From a bacterium (GTDB lineage: Bacteria > Desulfobacterota > JAPLJL01): a stretch of DNA of 64,000 bases. Of the stretch, positions 7,711-16,382 are shown one piece after another; the first letter of the stretch is position 1, and each line of letters starts with the position of its first letter. The notes under the pieces are model-generated. The model had not been told where the DNA came from and searched no databases. It saw nothing but the letters and a program-made list of their open reading frames with translations. The translations under genes were made by a program, and so were the position numbers. The DNA lies in NCBI GenBank assembly GCA_028713675.1, contig JAQTNV010000005.1:42793-106792 (forward strand), written 5' to 3'.

Positions 7711-10104
7711 TTAGCTAATAACATTTTTCTCAACCAATTCTTTAAATTCATCTCCTGACATTTTCAGGAGTTTTTGAAATACATATTCATTATGTTCGCC
7801 GATTTTCGGGGTGAAGCGGTCGATTCCCCCCGGGGTTTCCGAAAGCTTCCACGGGGTGGTGTAATGAGCGACTTCCTCGCCTTCATCGGTTTTGGTCCAG
7901 ACCTCCCTGACGTTACGGGAAACGAGGTGCGGATCGGCGTCACCGTCCTCTATCCCCAGCACCGGCATCGCCGCGACCCCGGCCCCCTGCAGAAGGTCCA
8001 TGATTTCACGGGCGGTGCGCGCCTGGGTCCACTCGGAAATCAACTCATCCAGCTCACGGGAGTTTTTCAGCCGATGCCGGGGCTTCTGGAATCTCTCGTC
8101 CTTGATCCATTCCTGATGTCCAACGGCCCGGCAGAAAGCCTCCCACTCCGGCTCGGTCCCGACCGCGATCGAGACCCACTGGTCCTCGCCCTTCGTGGGG
8201 TAGATCCCATATGGGACCAGGTCGGGATGGTAATTCCCCATCGCTTCCGCCACCCGCCCGTTCATTAAATAGTCAAGGTAAGGTTTTCCCAGGAGAGCCA
8301 TGACCCCTTCAATCTGCGAAACATCGATGAACTGGCCCTTCCCGGTCCTTTCCCGGTAATGCAGGGCCGCGAGCGTGGCCAGAACCCCCTGGATCGCCAT
8401 GTTGGTATCGCCGTAACCGATGCTCATGAGGCCGGTCGCGCCTTCGCCGCGGTATCCGATCAGGCCCTCGAGCCCGGCATAGCCGGTGGCGATGGAGGCA
8501 AAGCCCTTCATCTCCGCAAGCGGCCCGGACTGGCCGGCCATAGACATCGAAACGGCGATGATCTTTTCGTTGACTTCCTTCAGGGCCCGGTACCCAAGCC
8601 CGTTCCGTTCCATCACGCCGGCGCTGAAATTATCCATGATCACGTCGCTCACCCGTGCCAGGCGTTTGACCAGTTCCACCCCTCCCGGCTGCTTGATGTC
8701 GATCGTGATGGAAAGTTTGTTTCGGTTGTTCTGGCGGAAAAAATGCCGAAGGTAGGGCATGAGCCGCATCAGGTCCTGGCGGGCGCTGGTTTCAACCTTG
8801 ATTACTTCCGCCCCCATATCCGCCAGGATCTGGGCCGCCATCGGCCCGGCCCAGTTCCAACCGAAATCGATGATCCGGTAGCCGGCCAGCGGCCGCGCGA
8901 GTTTCTCCCCCGCCGGGGCCGGCCGGGCGGAGGATTTCCAGACCGTTTTTTCGAAAAGAATTTCCCGGTTGTGCTCACCCAGCCGGGGAGAAGATTTCTC
9001 GATCCTCCAGGGGGTTTCAGACATCAGGTAGGACATCCCCGGCATTTTTACCTGCCCCAGGATACCGTGTTCGATTGAGGCCCAGAATTTCCTTTCGACA
9101 AAGTGGGGATCCTTCACCACCTCGTCCACCCGGTTCACCGCCCCCATGGTCAGGTCATGTTCCATGGCCATATCCATCAGCTCCCGGCGGGTGAACGACA
9201 TGAGCCAGGGTTTGAAGACCGCGTCGCCGGCGTCGGGGTTGTGGATCCCCAGCGTCATGGCATTCCGCATCTCCTGATCCTTCGACCATTCCGGCTCCCC
9301 CATGATCTTGATCAGTTTTTTCCACTGCTTGGGCGACTGGCTGGCAATGCAGAAGTAACCGTCCTTGCAGGGGAAAAACCCGGTGGGATAGATACTGACC
9401 TGTTGCCGCGTCCCCCGCCGCTTCCAGCCGACCTTGGCTTCCCGGGTAACCAGGGACATCCCGCGGCAGTAATAAAGCATTACCTCGGCGGCAGCCACGT
9501 CCACGTGCTGGCCCCGCCCGGTTTTCCGTCGGGCGAGAAGCGCGGTCAGGGCCGCCGCCGCCCCGTGCAGGGCGGCCTGGAACTCGCATTGTTCATAAGG
9601 GATTGAAAGCGGCTCCTTCCCGGGAGTTCCGAGCACGATGCTCAGGGAACCCAGGGCCGAAGCGGACAGATCGTAGCCCCGGTAATTCCGGTACGGTCCG
9701 GTCCTTCCGAACGGGCTCAGCGAGAGCATCACCAGGCCGTGGTTAATCCGGGCCAGCTCCGGAAAGGAAAATCCCGCGGCTTCAAGATCCGCGGCGGAGG
9801 CTCCGCCCTCCGCCAGCAGGTCCGCTTCCCGCAGAAGTTCCCGGAAAGCGGCCCGGCCATCTTCTTTCCGGAGGTCCAGCGTAATCCCCCGCTTCCCCGC
9901 GTTCAGATAGGCAAAATAGCCGCTGGACTCCCGGTCGGGCCGGTCTCCGCCGAAGGGTCCATATTTGCGGGTGGGATCGCCCGCCGGAGTTTCCACTTTG
10001 ATTACTTCCGCACCCAGGTCGGCCAGGAGACGGGAGGCAAACGATACGGCCGTCCCGCCCCCGTATTCCACAACTCGTAATCCGTTTAAGGCTTGATCAT
10101 TCAT
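7711..10104 (-). CDS. Double-domain CaiB/BaiF family III CoA-transferase (paralogue)
   Basis: The 797 residues have the same two-unit architecture as the neighbour at 5308-7692, and the two are alike over their whole length, including shared FGWNWAGP and MAGQSGP segments; a tandem gene duplication is the simplest origin. The first unit covers about residues 1-390 and the second about 400-790. Both halves have Glu (VAAAE, VSQIE) at the position I align with the catalytic Asp of formyl-CoA transferase. ATG at 10104 has only a weak ribosome site (CGGAAAT). It may act on a different intermediate from its sister, or the two may form a heteromer. The substrate is unknown. Confidence 0.87.
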   Translation of the reverse strand: MNDQALNGLRVVEYGGGTAVSFASRLLADLGAEVIKVETPAGDPTRKYGPFGGDRPDRESSGYFAYLNAGKRGITLDLRKEDGRAAFRELLREADLLAEGGASAADLEAAGFSFPELARINHGLVMLSLSPFGRTGPYRNYRGYDLSASALGSLSIVLGTPGKEPLSIPYEQCEFQAALHGAAAALTALLARRKTGRGQHVDVAAAEVMLYYCRGMSLVTREAKVGWKRRGTRQQVSIYPTGFFPCKDGYFCIASQSPKQWKKLIKIMGEPEWSKDQEMRNAMTLGIHNPDAGDAVFKPWLMSFTRRELMDMAMEHDLTMGAVNRVDEVVKDPHFVERKFWASIEHGILGQVKMPGMSYLMSETPWRIEKSSPRLGEHNREILFEKTVWKSSARPAPAGEKLARPLAGYRIIDFGWNWAGPMAAQILADMGAEVIKVETSARQDLMRLMPYLRHFFRQNNRNKLSITIDIKQPGGVELVKRLARVSDVIMDNFSAGVMERNGLGYRALKEVNEKIIAVSMSMAGQSGPLAEMKGFASIATGYAGLEGLIGYRGEGATGLMSIGYGDTNMAIQGVLATLAALHYRERTGKGQFIDVSQIEGVMALLGKPYLDYLMNGRVAEAMGNYHPDLVPYGIYPTKGEDQWVSIAVGTEPEWEAFCRAVGHQEWIKDERFQKPRHRLKNSRELDELISEWTQARTAREIMDLLQGAGVAAMPVLGIEDGDADPHLVSRNVREVWTKTDEGEEVAHYTTPWKLSETPGGIDRFTPKIGEHNEYVFQKLLKMSGDEFKELVEKNVIS

Positions 10105-10221
10105 ATATTTCCGTTTTGATTTATTAAAGCGAGAAACGCGAGAAAAGCGGGAAAAGTTGGACAGGTAAAACCACTTTCTTAAAAACCTTTCACGCCTTTC
10201 CCGCCTTCACCTTTTCTCGCT

Positions 10222-10560
10222 TCAGCTTTTTGGGGCCGCGGCCTTTTTCCCGGGCATGAGCATGTGCTTGAGCAACCGGGGAATGGTCATGAGCGTGAAC
10301 TTGACCGAACTCACGGCGATGGAGAAAAACACCCGGATCCGGTTCTTGGAGTTCAGCATGAACTCGACGGTATTGTGGTTCTTGGCCAGCAGGAAAAACG
10401 AGACAAAATCCTCGTCCGACAGGTTGATGTTGTATTCCCAGAAAACCGGGGCGCCCATCTTGCCCTTGAAAACCAGGAGATTATCCTTGGTGGAAGCCAC
10501 CGCATCTCCGAGCGGCAGACTCAGGGTGTTTTCCCCTGTTCCAGTTGACCAGAATTTCAT
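10222..10560 (-). CDS. Small GAPVFWEY protein with C-terminal hydrophobic segment
   Basis: A 112-residue protein of no family I recognise. It is clearly paralogous to the 118-residue product of 13962-14318: both share KG-x-MGAPVFWEY-x-(I/V) at about 33-45, a (D/E)ADFV/DEDFVSFF stretch, a run N-x-x-R/W near 75, a hydrophobic segment of about 20 residues and the terminal motif M-x-(M/L)PGKK. It starts one base after the stop of the flavoprotein gene at 10562-12190 (TGA-A-ATG), so translation is probably coupled. The layout suggests a membrane-anchored partner for that flavoprotein, for example a docking or electron-transfer accessory; this is inference. Confidence 0.8.
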   Translation of the reverse strand: MKFWSTGTGENTLSLPLGDAVASTKDNLLVFKGKMGAPVFWEYNINLSDEDFVSFFLLAKNHNTVEFMLNSKNRIRVFFSIAVSSVKFTLMTIPRLLKHMLMPGKKAAAPKS

Positions 10561-10561
10561 T

Positions 10562-12190
10562 TCACTTCACCAGTCCTTTCTTTCTTGCTTCCTTGATAAA
10601 ATCAGGTTCCTCCCACCACTTCTTTAATGACAAATCCCGGGCGACCACGCCCGCGGCGTTGTAGCCGCCGCCCAGGAGGACCATTCCGCCCGGCCAGGTA
10701 CTGGCCCCGGCCACGTAGAGGTTGGGGATCGGGGTTTTGTAGGAGGAACAGTAAATGTTCGGCCGGTTGGAAAGCATCTGGGTGGGAACATAAGCCCCGT
10801 GCTTGATTGAGCCTTTTTTCATGCTGGCCAGCTTTTCCTCGATATACCTGGGATGGTAGGAATAGCGGCGGATCACCTTGGCCTTCGCCAGGTTCGGGGC
10901 GTACTGGGTCCAGAACTTGAAGATCTCGTCGGCGTATTTATCCTTGACCTTCTCCCAGTCGCCTTCCTTGTTATCGTAGGGGGCCAGCGATTCCCAGCGG
11001 GCCACCGCGGAGCCGGGATGGACGTCCCAGGGGGCCTGGATCGGGTCCAGGTCGGTCAAGGTGCTGGCCGAACCCATCACCTCGAATTTCCCCCCCTGCA
11101 CCGCCTTGATATGCCGGAGCAGGTCGGCCACGGTTTCCACCCCCATGATCTTGATCAGGGACTTGTTCACGTCGGGATCGAACTCCGCGGCTTTGTACCG
11201 GGGCGGCTCGTTCAGGGCGAAATTCACGTTGAAAAGGCTTACCGATTCCCATTCCCAGGATTTGACCTGGGGGATCAATCCCCGGGAGGCCTTGGCGCAG
11301 ATGTCTTCCCCGACCATTTTTAAAAAGGTGGTTTGGGGGTCGGTGGTGGTGATGACGGCCCGGCCGTAATATTTATCTCCGTTGTCGAGTTCCACCCCCA
11401 CCGCCTTGCCGTCCGAGCAGATGATCTTGGTGACCTCGGCCGCCTCCAGGATGTCCGCCCCGTAGGTATTGCAGACCTTGTAAAGGGCGGAGGCGAAGGA
11501 GTGTGATCCGCCGACAATGATGGAGGTGTTAAGCATCCGGTTCACAAACAGGGGGAAGAGAAATCCCAGCCCGATCTCGGGGTCCAACCCCCACATCGTG
11601 CCCAGGTACATCAGGGCGGTTTTCAGGTATTCGTTCTCAAACCCGCACTTGTTCAGGATCTCGACGAAATTTTCCTCGGCCAGGTCGTTGACCTTCCGCC
11701 CGATCTCGCTGTTCATGTACATCACCACCATGTCCAGCATCGGCATGGGCATGGTGTAGGTGGCGGGGATCAGGGCCTCCTCGGTCAGGGCGTACCATTC
11801 CCGCATCACCTCCCGGTACCGGTCCGCGTCCTTTTTGGAAAACCTGGCGATGGACTGGGCGCTCTTCTCGATGTCGGCGTAGAGGGTCAGGGCCTTCCCG
11901 TCCTTGGTCAGGAGGGAGACCGCCGCCTCGGGCTTGATGTATTTGCAGCCGTATTCCTCGAGTTCCAGGTCTTTGTAAGGAGGCATCCATTCCATCATGA
12001 AGAGGAACGTGGCGTGCAGGTTGAAGCGAAAGCCCGCGAACTCGTCCGTCCAGAGCCCGCCCCCCGCCTCGTGAGTTTTTTCCAGGATCAGGACCTTGGC
12101 GCCGGCCTTGGCCAGATAACCGCCCGCGGTCATGCCGTTGGGCCCTGCCCCGATGATGATGACGTCGTAGTTGTCCCGGCTTCCTTTCAT
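10562..12190 (-). CDS. CrtI-like (phytoene-desaturase-type) FAD oxidoreductase
   Basis: The 542 residues begin with an ADP-binding Rossmann motif, [21 protein letters not shown], with the acidic LILEK end of strand 2, and finish with the typical C-terminal FAD segment [13 protein letters not shown]...[14 protein letters not shown]. This is the fold of CrtI, CrtISO and related amine-oxidase-like flavoproteins, which desaturate, saturate or isomerise isoprenoid or other hydrophobic chains. No phytoene synthase is near, so carotenoid synthesis is unlikely. ATG at 12190 has GGAGATCGCC upstream. It sits 23 bp after a paralogue (12214-13932) and directly before a small GAPVFWEY protein. Substrate unknown. 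Confidence 0.85.
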   Translation of the reverse strand: MKGSRDNYDVIIIGAGPNGMTAGGYLAKAGAKVLILEKTHEAGGGLWTDEFAGFRFNLHATFLFMMEWMPPYKDLELEEYGCKYIKPEAAVSLLTKDGKALTLYADIEKSAQSIARFSKKDADRYREVMREWYALTEEALIPATYTMPMPMLDMVVMYMNSEIGRKVNDLAEENFVEILNKCGFENEYLKTALMYLGTMWGLDPEIGLGFLFPLFVNRMLNTSIIVGGSHSFASALYKVCNTYGADILEAAEVTKIICSDGKAVGVELDNGDKYYGRAVITTTDPQTTFLKMVGEDICAKASRGLIPQVKSWEWESVSLFNVNFALNEPPRYKAAEFDPDVNKSLIKIMGVETVADLLRHIKAVQGGKFEVMGSASTLTDLDPIQAPWDVHPGSAVARWESLAPYDNKEGDWEKVKDKYADEIFKFWTQYAPNLAKAKVIRRYSYHPRYIEEKLASMKKGSIKHGAYVPTQMLSNRPNIYCSSYKTPIPNLYVAGASTWPGGMVLLGGGYNAAGVVARDLSLKKWWEEPDFIKEARKKGLVK

Positions 12191-12213
12191 TTGGCGATCT
12201 CCGCTAAGGTTGA

Positions 12214-13932
12214 TCAGTCAAGGGAAAGCTTGACTTCGATGCCTTTTTTCTTTAAAAACCTGAGTCCCGGGTCCAGGGCCTGGGCCTTCCACCAATCCTG
12301 CTTTTCCTTGATTTCCAGGTCCTGGGCGAGGATGTCGGCCGCGATATACCCGGCCCCGAGGTTGGTGTAGCCCGGGGGCCAGATCGAGTTGCAGAGATAG
12401 AGTTTGGGAAACGGGGTCCGGGGCGCCCCGCAGCCCTTGAAGGGCCGGTTGGACCCGAAGGCTTTCAGACCCACGTGCCCGCTGGTGGTGCTGCCCATCC
12501 CCTGGCTCGGGTTTTTCCGGTAATAATCCAGCGGCGAATTGCAGTAGCGGGCCACCACCGATTTTTTGATCTGGGGGAAGTACTGGGCCAGCAGGTTGTC
12601 GACCTTGTCGCCGTAGCTTTCCCGGAGCTCGTCCCATTTTTCCGCCCCGCCGTGCTCTGCGAGGTTGTAGGGAACGTTCGACCAGCTCATCATCGTGTAT
12701 TGTCCCGGGGGAGCCTGGGTGGGATCGGCCACGCAGAATCCCTGCACGGTGAGGCCGGTCACCACCGGGGGATCGGGCAGGCGGTCGTGCTCGAGGTCGT
12801 CCCGGAGACGGTAAAGATCCTTCACGGATTCGGCGCCGTAGTTGAAGCCGTAGGCGGTGTTGAGTTCCTTCGCCCGGGGCCACCCTTCCCAGTTCGGCGG
12901 CTCGTTTAAGACCCAGTAATTGGTGAAAAGCACGGTATCGTTATAGTCGTATTCCTTCACCCCTTTTTTCACCCAGTCGGGAAGCTTTTCCTCGCCGATC
13001 AGCCCCAGGAAAGTGGGATGGCAGGAAAGGTCGCTGACCACCGCGAGTTTGGCCCGCACCTCCGCTTCCGGGAAGGCCGAGTACTTGGAAAGGACCACCC
13101 CTTTGGCCTCGCCGTTTTCCATGATGATTTTGTCCACCGGGCAGCTCGCGAAGACCTTGCCCTGGTAGAAATTCAGGCAGCGTACGAGGGTATGGGTGAG
13201 CATGTGGGCTCCCCCTTTGCAGGTCCAGGTGAAGCTGTGGACCGGGGAGGCCACCGGATAGGTAATCGGCATGACCGCGTTCATCCCCTTCTCCCAGGGG
13301 TGGAAACCCGCCATGATGCAGTTTGCGAGGACCGCGGTCCTGATCTTCTCGTCCTCATAAACCGCCTCCGCCACCTCGAACCCGGTTTTCTGCATGATAT
13401 TTTCCGGGACTTCCGGCAGCACCGAGCGGAGCATGTCCGCCAACATGTCATTCTCGAGCAGGTCCTCAGGGCCAATGGTGCTCTGGGTGAAAAGGCTCGA
13501 GTGCATGAGCATCCCCAAAGTGGGGGCCAGGGCATTGAAGGCCTTTTTGAAAAACTCGGCGTCGTGGCGGTTGATGTCCTTCCAGTGCTCGTACTGTTTT
13601 CGGGCGTCCCAGTTGTGGAACATCACCACTTTCCTGTCCAGGAAAGGATGGAACATCCCCCATTCCCCGGAGGTCAGCATCTCGAGACCGAAGCGCTCAA
13701 GTTCCAGGTCTTCGTAAGCCGGCGACCAGAGGGTGACCAGGTTGCAGGCGCAGAGGTTGACCCGCACCGCGGGATGCATGGTTTCCTCGGTGCAGCAGCC
13801 GGTTCCGGCCTCGGTTCTCCTTTCGAAAACCGCCACCTTCAGGCCGGACTTGGCCAGGTAGGCACCGCAGGCCAGCCCGTTGATTCCTCCGCCGACGATA
13901 ATCACATCATATTCTTTGTTCAGCCCCGCCAT
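12214..13932 (-). CDS. CrtI-like FAD oxidoreductase (paralogue 2)
   Basis: The 572-residue flavoprotein opens with [21 protein letters not shown] and closes with [31 protein letters not shown], the two FAD-binding ends of CrtI-like enzymes. It resembles the neighbour at 10562-12190 over its length but is diverged, with its own Cys pair CC in TGCCTEET near residue 46. Ribosome site AAAGGAGCTGAAA precedes ATG at 13932. It is preceded by a small GAPVFWEY protein, so this part of the operon is arranged as small protein, flavoprotein, flavoprotein, small protein. A pair of flavoproteins with a pair of anchors could be a heteromeric complex; that is inference. Confidence 0.85.
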   Translation of the reverse strand: MAGLNKEYDVIIVGGGINGLACGAYLAKSGLKVAVFERRTEAGTGCCTEETMHPAVRVNLCACNLVTLWSPAYEDLELERFGLEMLTSGEWGMFHPFLDRKVVMFHNWDARKQYEHWKDINRHDAEFFKKAFNALAPTLGMLMHSSLFTQSTIGPEDLLENDMLADMLRSVLPEVPENIMQKTGFEVAEAVYEDEKIRTAVLANCIMAGFHPWEKGMNAVMPITYPVASPVHSFTWTCKGGAHMLTHTLVRCLNFYQGKVFASCPVDKIIMENGEAKGVVLSKYSAFPEAEVRAKLAVVSDLSCHPTFLGLIGEEKLPDWVKKGVKEYDYNDTVLFTNYWVLNEPPNWEGWPRAKELNTAYGFNYGAESVKDLYRLRDDLEHDRLPDPPVVTGLTVQGFCVADPTQAPPGQYTMMSWSNVPYNLAEHGGAEKWDELRESYGDKVDNLLAQYFPQIKKSVVARYCNSPLDYYRKNPSQGMGSTTSGHVGLKAFGSNRPFKGCGAPRTPFPKLYLCNSIWPPGYTNLGAGYIAADILAQDLEIKEKQDWWKAQALDPGLRFLKKKGIEVKLSLD

Positions 13933-13961
13933 TTTCAGCTCCTTTTCCGGAATTCAGGAAA

Positions 13962-14318
13962 TTACTTGCTCGGCTGTTCCTGGGGATTGGACACCTGTTT
14001 TTTCCCGGGTAAAACCATTTTCACGACCGCCAGCGCCGAAAGCAGAAGAAACGTGGTCACGTTCTTCACCACCCGGTAATAAATTTTCCAGCGGTTGGGG
14101 GAATGAATGATGAAATCCACCGCCCCGTTTCCCTTGGTAAGCAAGCTGAAGAAATCGACAAAGTCCGCCTCGGTCATGGTGACTTTGTATTCCCAGAAAA
14201 CCGGGGCGCCCATCACCCCCTTGATGATGATTCCCTCATCGCATTTTTCGACGCCTTCATATTCCTGCAGGTTCAGACTCAGGACCCTTTTCCCCAGGCC
14301 TTTTGACCAGAGATCCAT
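13962..14318 (-). CDS. Small GAPVFWEY protein (paralogue), first gene of operon
   Basis: 118 residues, related to 10222-10560: MGAPVFWEYKV near 36-46, a conserved (E/D)ADFVDFFSLL, then a hydrophobic stretch of about 20 residues (VTTFLLLSALAVVKMVL) and the terminal motif LPGKK followed by a polar tail. ATG at 14318 has a strong AAAGGAGGTAATT ribosome site. It is the first gene after the presumed TetR operator at 14422, so it should be made in quantity when the operon is on. The family is unrecognised. A cytoplasmic head with one C-terminal membrane helix is the simplest topology. Confidence 0.8.
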   Translation of the reverse strand: MDLWSKGLGKRVLSLNLQEYEGVEKCDEGIIIKGVMGAPVFWEYKVTMTEADFVDFFSLLTKGNGAVDFIIHSPNRWKIYYRVVKNVTTFLLLSALAVVKMVLPGKKQVSNPQEQPSK

Positions 14319-14397
14319 AATTACCTCCTTTTTCTAAATATAAAACCTATTAGAATCTATAGAATATTTTATAAAAACATTGGGAATCCGAGAAAAT

Positions 14398-14440
14398 TTG
14401 ACCATTTGTTCAGAATTTAATTTGACCAGTCAACCAACTT
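14398..14440 (-). promoter_or_regulatory. Candidate TetR operator / promoter of the 14.3 kb operon
   Basis: The palindrome TTGACCAGTCAA (14422-14433, one central mismatch) lies in an AT-rich gap in front of the 14318 start. The surrounding ~40 bp, including TTTGTTCAG and TTTAATTTGACC, is repeated almost exactly at 20888-20930 in front of the FadL gene. On the minus strand TTGACT inside it could serve as a -35 box, so a bound repressor would block initiation. The TetR gene ends 65 bp upstream. Confidence 0.65.
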
Positions 14441-14504
14441 TATAGCAATTAAAATTCATTGTCAATTAAATTAAATAATTTAATTTTAAATAATCCTTAT
14501 TGTT

Positions 14505-15164
14505 TTATTTTTCTAAAAGATATCCATAGACCATTTCTTCAATGGCTTTGGACAAAATCTCTTGATCAAATTGTTTTCCATATAATATCTGGTTGAGCGC
14601 TACCCCCGCTATTGAAGATATCATGATAAAGGCCGCCTCTTGAGGATCACGTTTTTTGAAAATCCCTCGTTTTATCCCCTCCGCGATGACAATGGCGGAA
14701 ATATTCCTCAGATGCTTATGAAGGGATTGGTTGAAATCGGCTATTGCCGGATTGTGCGGAATTTGGCACCAGAATTCCAGCACTACGTAAAAGATGGTCG
14801 GATTATCGTCGACCATGGCCAGGAGCGCCCGGATCCCCCCGTGGATCAGTCTGACGAGGTCGATCTCCGGGTTTGCATAATACTGTTCCAGTCTTTCATA
14901 AACCCCTTCTTCCACCAATTCATTCGGCAATCCGTAAATGGTCTTGGTATTGGCAATAACATCGTCGCGCATCCGGCGGATGACGGAGACCAGAAGATCT
15001 TCCCGGTTTTTAAAATAATAAGACGCGATCCCCTTGGAAAGCCCGGCTTCCTGGGAAACATCCTCGAGCGTGACCCGGTGATAACCTTTGCTGGCGATGC
15101 ACTTCATCGCCGCCTGGGTCAGCTGTTCCCGGCGGATATCGCCGATCCCGATTTTTGGAGACAT
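14505..15164 (-). CDS. TetR/AcrR-family transcriptional regulator
   Basis: 219 residues with the TetR DNA-binding domain at the N-terminus: helices across residues 10-58, with the signature VTLEDVSQEAGLSKGIASYY and FKNREDLL. The C-terminal part (about 70-215) is the variable ligand-binding/dimerisation region. It is co-directional with the MaoC-like gene (25-bp gap) and lies directly before the operator-like palindrome at 14422. The most economical model is that it represses both minus operons, and perhaps the divergent plus operon, until a pathway acyl-CoA or the free hydrophobic substrate binds. Ligand identity is unknown. Ribosome site GCGAGGATT precedes ATG at 15164. Confidence 0.92.
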   Translation of the reverse strand: MSPKIGIGDIRREQLTQAAMKCIASKGYHRVTLEDVSQEAGLSKGIASYYFKNREDLLVSVIRRMRDDVIANTKTIYGLPNELVEEGVYERLEQYYANPEIDLVRLIHGGIRALLAMVDDNPTIFYVVLEFWCQIPHNPAIADFNQSLHKHLRNISAIVIAEGIKRGIFKKRDPQEAAFIMISSIAGVALNQILYGKQFDQEILSKAIEEMVYGYLLEK

Positions 15165-15189
15165 TTTATAATCCTCGCTTTTTCTTCCC

Positions 15190-16368
15190 TTATTTGCCCC
15201 GCGAAAGCAATACCACTTCGGCTTCCCCGGTGGTAGTAATATCTTTTCTCTGGTTGACGGTCCAGACCTCGCACTTGACCACGTGGTCTTTCCCGTCGAC
15301 GAATTTTTCCAGGACTTTCCCGTGGCACCAGGTGGTATCGCCCATCAGGTTAAACTTGGGGTACCGCTGGGTGAGCTTCCGGAGTAGACCTTCATCACCC
15401 ATCCAGTTCATCATCATCTGAATCTGCCAGTTGGTCCGCTCGTAACCCGATTCGTAAGCCCCCGCCAGCCCCAGAATTTTCCGGGAGCGGTCGTTGCTCC
15501 AGTGGATGGCCACCGGCGGCTCGGGCACCCCCTGTTCGTTGTAAAAAGGCAGTTTGGGCTGGGCCATGATCTGCATGTTCCAGAGGTGATGTCCGACAAT
15601 CCAGCCTCCCGGCGACATCACCGACTCGTAGGCGAACTTGCTGGTCTGGGTGGTCGGGCCCTTGACTAAAAAAGGAATCTCTTCGCCGATTTGGACGTCT
15701 TCCCAGTAGCGGATCTCCGCGCCCCGGACTACTTCTTTCCCGTAATCCTCGTAGATCTTGGCCAGGTCTTCCTTGGTATATTCGGCGAGCTTGATATCAT
15801 CGTATTTGCCCGCTTTCTTCGAGCTCGACCTTTCAAAACGGTGCCACTCAGTCATGTATGTGCCGACATCCTCTCCTTTCTGGTTCTTCACGCGGGTCTC
15901 GTACTTCTGAAGCACCGCCTTGCCTCCGGCGAACTTGCTCGGGATCTCTTCTGCCTCAATCAGAAAGGTGTGGGTGTCCAGCAGGTCTCCGATCATCATC
16001 GGGCGTTTCCATTCGTAAGTGGACTGACGCCAGATGGTATGCACGCCGGGCAGCCCCTCCATCGCCCCATTGCAACGCTCGGTCAGGGAGAGCATCCCCG
16101 GGGGGCAGATTCTCCCGCCCCAGCGGGTTTTTTTTGCGTATTCCTCGTCATAAAAAAGCGGGGAGAGGTGGGCGATGCCGAGGGCGTAGCGGATGGCCAG
16201 CTCCTCGGTCAAGACCCGGTCCACCAGCCCGAAGGGAATGAAATATTTCGCCCAGGGCAGCTTCCGGACGAAATCGGGCACCTTGTCCCTCTCGGTTCCC
16301 ACCTTCTTTTTCAGGCGGGCCAGAGCCGCGTCGGTAATTTTCCCGAATTCCTCGAAATCCTTGGCCAT
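15190..16368 (-). CDS. MaoC-like / FAS1-type double-hotdog dehydratase-like protein
   Basis: 392 residues. The frame extends upstream to 16809, but ATG at 16368 with AAAGGAGGGAAAC is the proper start; the extension overlaps the amidohydrolase gene. The N-terminal half matches the FAS1-like dehydratase layout (IRYALGIAHLSPLFYDEEYA, then GGRICPPGMLSL) and the C-terminal half ends in the hotdog strand pattern G-KVLEKFVDGKDHVVKCEVW-NQ. Such proteins hydrate or dehydrate enoyl/hydroxyacyl-CoA. In the place of the catalytic GD-x-NP motif this protein reads AHLSP, so activity is uncertain. It belongs to the FadL-reductase-amidohydrolase-TetR operon. Confidence 0.78.
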   Translation of the reverse strand: MAKDFEEFGKITDAALARLKKKVGTERDKVPDFVRKLPWAKYFIPFGLVDRVLTEELAIRYALGIAHLSPLFYDEEYAKKTRWGGRICPPGMLSLTERCNGAMEGLPGVHTIWRQSTYEWKRPMMIGDLLDTHTFLIEAEEIPSKFAGGKAVLQKYETRVKNQKGEDVGTYMTEWHRFERSSSKKAGKYDDIKLAEYTKEDLAKIYEDYGKEVVRGAEIRYWEDVQIGEEIPFLVKGPTTQTSKFAYESVMSPGGWIVGHHLWNMQIMAQPKLPFYNEQGVPEPPVAIHWSNDRSRKILGLAGAYESGYERTNWQIQMMMNWMGDEGLLRKLTQRYPKFNLMGDTTWCHGKVLEKFVDGKDHVVKCEVWTVNQRKDITTTGEAEVVLLSRGK

Positions 16369-16382
16369 GTTTCCCTCCTTTA

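Noticed and set aside
13018..14079. 353-codon plus-strand frame
   Set aside because: Antisense to a clear CrtI-like gene and its small neighbour, with no ribosome site or recognisable motif.
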